Positions 33,565-40,813 of a DNA stretch of 51,968 bases are shown piece by piece. The stretch is from Gracilibacillus oryzae. Lineage in GTDB: Bacteria > Bacillota > Bacilli > Bacillales > Amphibacillaceae. A program made the translations under genes and the position numbers. The stretch spans positions 458,383-510,350 of the forward strand of contig NZ_ML762424.1 of NCBI RefSeq assembly GCF_009498735.1. The letters are read 5' to 3'. The notes beneath the pieces are model-generated. The model worked only from the letters and a program-made list of their open reading frames with translations. It ran no database searches and was not told the DNA's origin. Numbering within the stretch: position 1 is the stretch's first letter; every line of letters begins with the position of its first letter.

Positions 33565-34110
33565 ATGTTATTAGACGAAATTTTGACATTTAACCAGCAG
33601 TTTGTGGAAAATAGAGACTATCAAGTATTCGAAACAGATAAGTTCCCAAATAAGCGGGCTGTCATTTTCACTTGTATGGACACAAGATTAATCGAGCTCT
33701 TGCCAAATGCATTAAACCTAAAAAACGGTGATGTTAAAATGGTGAAGAATGCTGGTGCCATTTTAAATGATCCTTATGATAGTACTATGAAAAGTATTCT
33801 CGTTGCTATCTATGCTTTACAAGCAGATGAGGTATTTGTTATTGCACATCACAGCTGTGGAATGAATCATTTCGACACGCAAGGATTTATTGATTTAATG
33901 AAAGAAAGAGGAATCAATCAAAAAGAGATTGATAATATGGAAGTAGATGCAGAAAAATGGCTGGTCGGCTTTGATGATCCGGCGAAATCTGTAGAAAAAT
34001 CAGTACAGATTATCGAAAACCACCCTCTTTTACCAGAAGGTATTCCTGTTCATGGACTGGTAATTGACCCGGCAACAGGTAAACTGGATTTAGTGAAAAA
34101 AGGATATTAA
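33565..34110 (+). CDS. ytiB: Beta-class carbonic anhydrase (YtiB-like)
   Basis: Beta-carbonic anhydrase interconverts CO2 and bicarbonate. From ATG 33565 it has 181 residues. The zinc ligands are Cys37 (FTCMDTRL), His95 and Cys98 (IAHHSCGM), with the catalytic Asp39-Arg41 pair. VKNAGAIL follows the first motif as expected. Overall similarity is to B. subtilis YtiB, which starts LLxxILxFNxxF in the same way. The in-frame GTG at 33556 is less likely; AAGGAG lies nine bases before the ATG. The gene is monocistronic, with a strong terminator 20 bases downstream. Confidence 0.92.
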   Translation: MLLDEILTFNQQFVENRDYQVFETDKFPNKRAVIFTCMDTRLIELLPNALNLKNGDVKMVKNAGAILNDPYDSTMKSILVAIYALQADEVFVIAHHSCGMNHFDTQGFIDLMKERGINQKEIDNMEVDAEKWLVGFDDPAKSVEKSVQIIENHPLLPEGIPVHGLVIDPATGKLDLVKKGY

Positions 34111-34126
34111 CAGGTATTTGATTCTG

Positions 34127-34174
34127 AAAATACCCCATCCCGGACGTTAAAATCTCCGGGATGAGGTATTTTTT
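34127..34174 (+). terminator. Terminator of the carbonic anhydrase gene
   Basis: Arms of about 15 bp around a 10-base loop (core CATCCCGGA with TCCGGGATG) are followed by TATTTTTTAT on the + strand. Confidence 0.92.
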
Positions 34175-34343
34175 ATATCTATTCGTCTATATGTTCTATA
34201 TATGCTTGATTAAGGCCTCTCCATCATTGCCTCATATTTCATCTCGTTTTTCATAGTAAAATAACCATCACCTTTATTCGAAATTATCATAATCCTACAT
34301 AGAGCCTGATTTATCATTCAATAGGAATTGAGCCTCATTTTTA

Positions 34344-34404
34344 GGGAGTGTAATAAACTTTGTTAGCAGGAATTGCGTAAAGTTTCATACCACCTTACAC
34401 TCCC
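34344..34404. repeat. Nested inverted repeat downstream of vwa1
   Basis: GGGAGTGTAA (34344-34353) pairs perfectly with 34395-34404. Inside it AAACTTT (34355-34361) pairs with AAAGTTT (34379-34385). There is no T run on either strand, so it is not an obvious terminator. It lies eight bases after the stop codon of the VWA lipoprotein gene and may end or protect that transcript, or be a dispersed repeat. Confidence 0.75.
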
Positions 34405-34411
34405 AGTTATC

Positions 34412-35869
34412 CTAATTAACTACATTATCATTGTATTGTTCATAAATTTCATCAATTGCTTCTTCATAATTATTTTCGAGTTTTTCTTCCAAATAACGTT
34501 GCGCCTCATCACCATAATCCCCTATCACAGACGATAATGCGTTTATATTACCAAACAAGTAGGAATAATTCCCGCCAAGGTAATCATCCTCAAGTTGCAT
34601 TAACACTCTCTCCATTATATTTTTTTCATCAGATGCCAGGTAACGCCATTCGCTTCGCAATTCGAGAACTTTGCCCCTTACATCTCCTCTATCCTGATAT
34701 GCTCCTACTTCTGCAGAGCTTTTCCACTTCTTCCATTGCAGTAATAGTTCCTTCGCTTCTTCAAACACACGCTTGAGCTCATCTTCATTACCAACTGCCG
34801 TATAACTTCCTTCTCCTGCTTCTGCTAATGTCTGTAGTTCTTGCTCACCTTCCGCATCTACATTAAGACCAATTACATTAATAATCGGTTCAATATTCGA
34901 ATCTACTAATTCCTTCGCTACTTGTACTGGATCTCCATCACATGTTTCCACACCATCACTTACCACATAAACCAAATTGTTGTTCGTCTCACTTGAAAAG
35001 CCCTTAAAATCTTGTTTTGCCTGTTCGAGACTTAAGGCTATCGGTGTCCAGCCAGCTGGTTGAAAACTGTCCAGTACATTTCCAAAAGCACTCTGATCCA
35101 GCGGCTGAAGCGAGTATACCAGTTCGGACGCCTGACAAGATTGTGCCTTCATTTCCGCTGTATTTTCTCCTTCATGTCCATATACTCTTAACCCTACATT
35201 TGCTTCTTCCGGCAATTGAGTAACAAAATCGTGAATCGAGCTTTTAGCAATATCTATCATTGGTTCTCCATCTATCTCATTGATCATACTTTTGCTTACA
35301 TCTAATATTACTAATACATTGAATTGGTCCTTAAATGATATTGATTGATCACCTATTTGAGGTAAATCGGATTGGTCCACTTGGATCTCCGTTAGTATTT
35401 GATTAGGATCGGGATAGTCTTCAGCAAATAATGAACGATAAGCCTTGAACCATTGATCCAATTCCTCTTCACTTGCTTCTTCTGATAGAGCTGGTAATTG
35501 TTCCATCACATAGTCTGCCATCTCATGAACAGGCATTAATGGAGCCTCCCCTGTAATTCTTCCATTCCCAGCTAATGGACCAACAGGATATGCGATGATT
35601 TCATCTAAAGTTGCAGGCTCTTCCGGTGCACGTTTTATCAGGTTCTTTAATGGGTCACTATCTTCTTCACTAAAATTCTCCATCTCTTCTTCATCAGCTA
35701 TGTTGCTATCATCTTTTTCACTGCTTGTATCGGTTGGACTTACCTTTTCTTCCTCACTATTATGATCTGTGTTTTCTTCTATCGATTTATCAGAAAGTTC
35801 CTCTGCTTGGCATGCAACTAAGAGTAATAGAATGATAAGGACAGATACGAGATTCTTTTTCAATAACAT
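34412..35869 (-). CDS. VWA-domain lipoprotein, paralogue 1 of the Tad locus
   Basis: This 485-residue protein has a lipoprotein signal (LLLLVAC, Cys20) and an acidic Ser/Glu/Asp linker (about 21-72). The shared family block DPLKNLIKRAPEEPATLDEI and IAYPVGPLAGNG follows. A helical segment (about 110-165) ends FAEDYPDPNQIL. The VWA domain covers about 190-370. Its metal-ion-dependent adhesion site is intact: DVSKSM, then Thr in AGWTPIA and Asp in VVSDGVETCDGDP. Two Cys (QSCQAS and ETCDG) are conserved in all four paralogues and may form a disulfide. A helical C-terminal region follows (about 375-485). A GAAGGAG ribosome binding site precedes ATG 35869. Such proteins probably bind protein ligands outside the membrane; the role in the pilus is inferred from location. 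Confidence 0.85.
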   Translation of the reverse strand: MLLKKNLVSVLIILLLLVACQAEELSDKSIEENTDHNSEEEKVSPTDTSSEKDDSNIADEEEMENFSEEDSDPLKNLIKRAPEEPATLDEIIAYPVGPLAGNGRITGEAPLMPVHEMADYVMEQLPALSEEASEEELDQWFKAYRSLFAEDYPDPNQILTEIQVDQSDLPQIGDQSISFKDQFNVLVILDVSKSMINEIDGEPMIDIAKSSIHDFVTQLPEEANVGLRVYGHEGENTAEMKAQSCQASELVYSLQPLDQSAFGNVLDSFQPAGWTPIALSLEQAKQDFKGFSSETNNNLVYVVSDGVETCDGDPVQVAKELVDSNIEPIINVIGLNVDAEGEQELQTLAEAGEGSYTAVGNEDELKRVFEEAKELLLQWKKWKSSAEVGAYQDRGDVRGKVLELRSEWRYLASDEKNIMERVLMQLEDDYLGGNYSYLFGNINALSSVIGDYGDEAQRYLEEKLENNYEEAIDEIYEQYNDNVVN

Positions 35870-35992
35870 ATAATGAACTCCTTCGTTTAAAATGAGATAC
35901 CAGGTAAATTGAAATTATTATAATAAGGGTACTGAATTAATTCTACAAGCTTTGGAAAAACCCTTATTGATATAATGAAGAGAATCTGCTGA

Positions 35993-37459
35993 CTACAACT
36001 CTTCATCATATAATTGTTCGTATTCTTTGTTTATTTCCTCAAGATGCGATTCATAGTTTTTCTCAATATCATTCTTTAGTTGCTCAAATGCTGTCTTTCT
36101 AACTTCATCATAGAAATCTTTTTTTTCATTCATTTTTGTCCACATATAATCATAGGCATCCCTATTTATATAATCTTCGTCATAATGGAGTTTCCTCAAA
36201 ACCGCTAGATGATTAGAGAACTCATCTCGCAATATGTAACTCCATTCATTTCTATCTTCTGTAGCTTGTAAACGCTGATCACTCATTTGTTCATAGGCAC
36301 TCGATCGCTCTCCCTCTTTCCATTCCTTCCACTGTTGAATTAATGCTTCACCTCTTCCCAGTGCTTCTTTTAATTCTTCTTCATTCCCTGCATTTGTATA
36401 AATCCCACCTCCCGCTTCGGCAATTTCCCGTAAGTGGGCTTGGCCTTCGATTCCTACATTAAATCCAATCACATTGACAATTGATTGGATATTCGAATCC
36501 GCTAACTCCTTGGCAGCAGTTACAGGGTCTCCATCACACGTCTCTGCTCCATCACTGACTACATAGACTAAATTCGTATTATTCTCTCCAGGAAATGCAG
36601 TGAAATCCTCCTTCGCTTGTTCTAGACTTTGTCCAATCGGTGTCCATCCTGTTGGTGACAATGGATCAATCAGATCTTGAATATCACTTGTATTGGCTGA
36701 TTGAAAGTCATAGATTAAATCAGTAGCTCGGCATGACTCTTCTTTTGTATGTCCCGTACTTTTTCCTTCATGGCCGTATACCCGGACACCGATATTTGCC
36801 TCATCCGGAAGGTCGGACGTAAAATTGTAAATTGAATCTTTAGCCATTTGGAGCATCGTTTTACCATCGACCTCATTCGCCATACTTCCACTAACATCAA
36901 GGACAAGCAATACATTGATCTGGTCTTTAAAGCGAAATCGCTCATCTTCCAACACAGCATTACCAAAATGGGTATAATTTAATTCCTAAATGATCTGTCT
37001 AGGATCAGGATATTCTTCTGCAAATAAATAACGAAAAGCACGCCACCATTGATCGAAATAGGCTTCATCTTGTTGTTCTTCCTTAATTAGCGGTAACACT
37101 TCCATGACATATTCTGCCATTTCCTCTTCTCTCATTACCGGTTCAATGCCAGTTCTCGCTCCATTCCCAGCTAGTGGACCAACAGGATAGGCGATGATTT
37201 CTTCTAGATTAGCGGGCTCTTCTGGTGCTCGCTCTAAAAGGTCAGCTAGCGGATCAATGTCTTCTTCTTCTAGGTCATTATCTTCTTCATCAACTAAATT
37301 AGCATTCTCTGAATCACTAATGGTACTAACCGTTTTTTCATTCACACTATTCTGGTTTGTGCTTTCTTCTATTGATTCATCGGAAGGTTCCTCTTCCTGG
37401 CACGCCGCTAAAAGGAAGAAGATTAGGAGGATATATAAGAGATTTTTTCTATGTAACAT
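35993..37459 (-). pseudogene. VWA-domain lipoprotein, paralogue 2, interrupted by an in-frame amber codon
   Basis: The reading frame from ATG 37459 (GAAGGAG ribosome binding site; signal peptide ending FLLAAC) continues with no frameshift to a stop at 35993 and would encode 488 residues. The only interruption is TAG at 36986-36988, codon 158. The frame reads PDPRQII, stop, then ELNYTHFGN. In paralogue 4 the same place reads PDPRQVIKELNYTHFGN, so a Lys codon (AAG to TAG) has changed. The VWA domain after the stop is intact: LDVSGSM, SPTGWTPIG, VVSDGAETCDGDP. As written, only the signal peptide, linker and first helical block are made. Recent inactivation, read-through or a sequencing error are all possible. 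Its closest relative in the window is paralogue 4. Confidence 0.85.
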
Positions 37460-37510
37460 GGATTTAACTCCTTCCTTTAAAATTTAGTTATAGGAAGTGT
37501 GTTCACAATA

Positions 37511-37519
37511 TGGTATAAT
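37511..37519 (+). promoter_or_regulatory. Extended -10 promoter of the prepilin peptidase gene
   Basis: TGGTATAAT gives a TG-n-TATAAT extended -10 box 38 bases before ATG 37557. No good -35 box lies 17 bases upstream, as is common for extended -10 promoters. It lies in the 97-base gap between divergent tadV and vwa2. Confidence 0.65.
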
Positions 37520-37556
37520 TATGTATATGTTTTCATAAAATGGGAGGTATTTACAC

Positions 37557-37994
37557 ATGGAAGTTACTCTATTTATTGTTCCAATCGCTATTATTCTGGT
37601 AATCTCTATTTATACAGATTTAAAAAGCAAAAAAATATACAACTGGATAACATTCCCAAGCATGCTCTATTTTAGCCTTTTCCATCTTGTGTTCAATCTT
37701 GAAGAAATTCTTGCTTACATACTAGGATTTTTACTTGTTGGAGGTATTTGTTTCCTTATTGCTATGTTCACGAATTCATTAGGTGGGGGAGATATAAAAT
37801 TATTGGCACTGCTTGGTTTAGCCTTTGGAATTGATCCTGGCTTTCACATTTTATTATATAGTTATTTATTAACCGCATTTATTGCTGTTCCTATTCTTAT
37901 ATTGAAGAAAATAAATCCTGATAAAATGTACATAAAAGAAATCCCTATGGCACCGTTTATCGCGCTAGGGACCTTCATTGTTTATATAGCGTAG
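37557..37994 (+). CDS. tadV: TadV/CpaA-type prepilin peptidase (A24 family)
   Basis: This membrane aspartic peptidase cleaves the leader of Flp-type prepilins. It has 145 residues and about five transmembrane helices, the short form without the N-methylation domain. Both catalytic aspartates are visible: SIYTDLKSKKI (Asp22) and LGGGDIKLLALLG (the GxGD-type motif with Asp near residue 79). Its substrate is presumably the Flp pilin at 42389-42619, and perhaps the TadE-like proteins. It is the only gene of the Tad locus on the + strand and has its own promoter and a GGGAGG ribosome binding site. Its stop lies one base from the stop of the convergent gene at 37996. Confidence 0.93.
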   Translation: MEVTLFIVPIAIILVISIYTDLKSKKIYNWITFPSMLYFSLFHLVFNLEEILAYILGFLLVGGICFLIAMFTNSLGGGDIKLLALLGLAFGIDPGFHILLYSYLLTAFIAVPILILKKINPDKMYIKEIPMAPFIALGTFIVYIA

Positions 37995-37995
37995 A

Positions 37996-38319
37996 CTAGA
38001 TTTCTGTTACAACCTCTTTTTGTTCTTTCTGATTCTTGTAAGCATCCATTAGAAGCAAAATTGCGCTAATAATATGCATAATCATACCTAAGAAAATTAT
38101 CCAGCCTAAACAGGAGGTAACAATTCCAATAATACTACCGTGAAAACTCTTCTTTTCTTGAATAGAAAAAATTAATGTAACAATATGCAATATTAGCATG
38201 ACCAGTAAGGGGAGCCAGGCAAATCCTAAAATAATCGTACCACCAATAATGGGAATGCCCCAGAACGCTTCCAAGCCTCCAGTGATCCATTTAAAAAGGG
38301 TTGACACACTTGTTTTCAA
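37996..38319 (-). CDS. Small multi-pass membrane protein of the Tad locus, unrecognised family
   Basis: This 107-residue protein has about three to four hydrophobic segments (FWGIPIIGGTIILGFAWLPL, LVMLILHIVTLIFS, IIGIVTSCLGWIIFLGMIM, IISAILLLMDAY) and a charged C-terminus (KNQKEQKEVVTEI). I start it at TTG 38319, which has GGAGGG nine bases upstream and follows the vwa3 stop. The longer open frame to 38355 starts inside vwa3 without a ribosome binding site. No family is recognised. Position at the end of the tadE-tadG-vwa3 run suggests cotranscription and perhaps an accessory role in the pilus system, which is only inference. Confidence 0.65.
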   Translation of the reverse strand: MKTSVSTLFKWITGGLEAFWGIPIIGGTIILGFAWLPLLVMLILHIVTLIFSIQEKKSFHGSIIGIVTSCLGWIIFLGMIMHIISAILLLMDAYKNQKEQKEVVTEI

Positions 38320-38341
38320 AGATAATCCCTCCAATATATGG

Positions 38342-39655
38342 TTAATTATTCTCAATATCTTTGTTGATTAAATCGAATTGGGCTTTGAAATTTCCATTAA
38401 TTGCTTCTTTTAATTCAATGTATGAATTTTCACCAATTTCATTAAATAAATGGGATCTTTCCGTTCGTTTAATAGCGAAATACCTATGGGCAGCGTCTGT
38501 AATATAGCCAGAGCTTCTTAAATCATTAATAATCGAAAAAACACTGCTTCCTTCACGCTGATTCACTTCTTTCCACTTTTCTAAAAATGCATCTGCTTCC
38601 TCTAACTGTTCAATTTTATGTTCGGCAGCCCTATTCCCTGCAAGCTGTTGCCAATCCCTCCACTCGCTAATCATTTGTTCTGCCCGTTTAAATGCTCTCT
38701 GTAGTTCTTCTTCATTTCCGGCTGCAGTATATTCTCCTCGTCCTGCCTTTGCAATTTTTTGCAGTTCACTTTGTCCAGCCTGATCTACATTGAGACCAAT
38801 TACATTAATAATCGGTTTTATATTGGTGTCCTGGAGGGACTCTGCTACGGCAGCAGGATTACCTCCACATGTATCTAGTCCATCACTGACTACATAAATG
38901 ATGTTAGAGTTATGTTCGGAAGGGAACTCTGCCAGATCTTCTCTAGCTTGCTGAATACTTAAAGCAAGCGGAGTCCATCCTGCCGGCTCATATCGTTCGA
39001 TCTCATCATAAAATTCCTCTTCATCTAAAGGTTGCAACTCATAGACTAGCTCAGAGCTCTCACAAGATTTCTTCTCTTTATCTTTACTGCTATCTCCTTC
39101 ATGACCATATACCCTTAGTCCTACATAAGCGTCATCTTGTAATTCTTCTGTAAACTGTATAATAGAGTCTCTAGCTATATCTATCAATCTCTTACCATTA
39201 ATTTTCTTCTTCATACTTCCACTTACATCCATAACGATAAGTACATTCACTTGTTCTTTAAGTGGAATCGTCTCTTTCTCTTGTAATAATGGATGGGTAA
39301 ATGGTTCTAGTTGTTGTTCAACATATATATTCCGAGGATCTGGATAGTTTTCCTTGACTAAGGAATAATAAACATTCCACCAATCTTCTAAATACGCTTT
39401 CTCTTTCTCTTCATCAATTGGCGGTAAGATGGATTTAACCGTTTCTAACATTGATTCTTTATTTTCATCATACGAAAGCTCGGCTAAGGAACCCTTTGGG
39501 TATTCTAATATTCCCACCAAATCTTTAGGCATTTCTTCCACCAATTCCTTTTCTTTCGCAAATACTTCATGAACATCATTAGAGGAGCATGCAGTAGATA
39601 ATATCAAGAAAGTTATTGATGTTAATAGCAGGATGATTTTATGATTTAGCTTCAA
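38342..39655 (-). CDS. VWA-domain lipoprotein, paralogue 3 of the Tad locus
   Basis: This 437-residue protein is the most divergent of the four. The lipoprotein signal is MKLNHKIILLLTSITFLILS followed by TAC (Cys23). The acidic linker is nearly absent, and the shared block is reduced to VGILEYPKGSLAEL. The helical segment ends WWNVYYSLVKENYPDPRNI. The VWA domain starts near residue 137, with VMDVSGSM, PAGWTPLA and YVVSDGLDTCGGNP. The MIDAS residues and both family cysteines (KSCESS, DTCGG) are conserved. A helical C-terminal tail of about 110 residues follows. It lies 37 bases after the TadG-like gene and is probably in the tadE operon. A GAGGAGG-type ribosome binding site precedes the ATG. 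Confidence 0.85.
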   Translation of the reverse strand: MKLNHKIILLLTSITFLILSTACSSNDVHEVFAKEKELVEEMPKDLVGILEYPKGSLAELSYDENKESMLETVKSILPPIDEEKEKAYLEDWWNVYYSLVKENYPDPRNIYVEQQLEPFTHPLLQEKETIPLKEQVNVLIVMDVSGSMKKKINGKRLIDIARDSIIQFTEELQDDAYVGLRVYGHEGDSSKDKEKKSCESSELVYELQPLDEEEFYDEIERYEPAGWTPLALSIQQAREDLAEFPSEHNSNIIYVVSDGLDTCGGNPAAVAESLQDTNIKPIINVIGLNVDQAGQSELQKIAKAGRGEYTAAGNEEELQRAFKRAEQMISEWRDWQQLAGNRAAEHKIEQLEEADAFLEKWKEVNQREGSSVFSIINDLRSSGYITDAAHRYFAIKRTERSHLFNEIGENSYIELKEAINGNFKAQFDLINKDIENN

Positions 39656-39692
39656 TTAGCGTCCTCCTCTCTGACAATTGTGAAAATGAAAA

Positions 39693-40349
39693 TCAAAAGG
39701 TTTGATTTGGAAAGAAATTTAAACTGTCTAAAAATTTTATTTCGAGACCCATCCCAACGTTTTCGATATCTTCATTAATTTCCCCTAAGAAACTTGCTTC
39801 CATACTCTCATACTCGGCAGATGTCTCTACTTCTATACGATTGTTGCTATTAAAGTAAGTAATTATCGTGTCATTTTCATTACCTTTATTTTTTTCTACA
39901 ACTTCTTGTACGGCATTTTCCACTGCTGGTCTAGCAGAAAGTAAACTGCGCTGGACTTCAAATTCCAATAAGTAAACACTGTATGCTTTTCTTAATGACA
40001 GAATTGCTGAGTTTGAAAGAAATTTATCAATTGCCTCATGTTCAGATAAAGATGGATTGGACGCTTTCATTAATTCATACTTTTCTTTCAAAGGGCAGGG
40101 CACATCTACCCCTGCGATATTTCCACAGGCGTATTGAAATGTATTGATTAAATCCAACATTTCGTCATATACAACTGATGTTGCAGCTAAGCTCGCCTGT
40201 TCTGCTGATGTGTTCGACCGTTCCGCCACGATAAAGATCTTGGCATAATTAAAGAACAGGAAAATTAATATAATTCCAAAACATACAATTCCTAAAGTAA
40301 TAATTGAAGCATTGCCTTTTTCATCTTTTAATATATTTATTGCTCTCAT
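39693..40349 (-). CDS. TadG/TadF-like minor pseudopilin without a VWA domain
   Basis: This 218-residue protein has a class III prepilin-like N-terminus: KDEKGNASIITLGIVCFGII, with Gly followed by a polar stretch and then a hydrophobic helix. An extracytoplasmic, mainly helical domain follows (TSAEQASLAATSVVYDEM and so on), with a Cys pair in YACGNIAGVDVPCP. TadG proteins of many Gram-negative loci fuse such an N-terminus to a VWA domain. Here the chain stops at 218 residues with no MIDAS motif, so it resembles TadF or a truncated TadG. Its ATG overlaps the tadE stop (40346-40349), so the two are translationally coupled. The role in pilus assembly is inferred. Confidence 0.75.
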   Translation of the reverse strand: MRAINILKDEKGNASIITLGIVCFGIILIFLFFNYAKIFIVAERSNTSAEQASLAATSVVYDEMLDLINTFQYACGNIAGVDVPCPLKEKYELMKASNPSLSEHEAIDKFLSNSAILSLRKAYSVYLLEFEVQRSLLSARPAVENAVQEVVEKNKGNENDTIITYFNSNNRIEVETSAEYESMEASFLGEINEDIENVGMGLEIKFLDSLNFFPNQTF

Positions 40350-40726
40350 TCTATCATCCTGCTATATGTATAATGTGGTAACTCAAATAGGTCACGCCAT
40401 GAACTTGGTCCAATAAATATGCCGTGTTTCCCTGTGAAATTAACAGTGAAATAATTATCTCCTTCATTTTTTACATCAAAATCGGAATAACCTAAAAGAC
40501 TTGTAGAAGTAAATTCATCCAACACATCCCTTGCCTCTGATTCATTACCAGTGATTGAATAAACTTTAGCTGATTCATGGACTGCTTTTTGGGCAAGCAG
40601 AATGGAATACCCTGAAATGAGTACTTGAACAAATACGACAAATATAATAATGATAAACGGCAGCAGACCCATAAACTCAATATTTATGGAGCCTTTGTCA
40701 TCTTTCAGGTATTGTTTTGCTTTCAA
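40346..40726 (-). CDS. tadE: TadE-like minor pseudopilin
   Basis: This 126-residue protein carries the TadE signature: DDKGSINIEFMGLLPFIIII, with Glu at position +5 after the predicted cleavage site following Gly, then a long hydrophobic helix. The extracytoplasmic part is about 85 residues. A prepilin peptidase (tadV) in the same locus is the likely processing enzyme. The gene opens the tadE, tadG-like, vwa3 group and lies 87 bases after vwa4. A GGAGGAATCC ribosome binding site precedes ATG 40726. Confidence 0.87.
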   Translation of the reverse strand: MKAKQYLKDDKGSINIEFMGLLPFIIIIFVVFVQVLISGYSILLAQKAVHESAKVYSITGNESEARDVLDEFTSTSLLGYSDFDVKNEGDNYFTVNFTGKHGIFIGPSSWRDLFELPHYTYSRMIE

Positions 40727-40813
40727 CGGGATTCCTCCTTTGTTTATATTTTTAGGTTCTCACAACTAAGAGAAAAGTTCCTAAGGTAACCGTAAAAGTT
40801 AACATTCAGCGTT

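Noticed and set aside
34341-34388. 15-codon minus-strand mini-ORF (MKLYAIPANKVYYTP) inside the hairpin after vwa1
   Set aside because: The AAGGTGG sequence lies only one base from the ATG, and the reading is explained by the inverted repeat.
35993-36955. Independent VWA protein starting at GTG 36955
   Set aside because: No ribosome binding site or signal peptide precedes it. The frame is continuous with the upstream part of paralogue 2 except for the amber codon.
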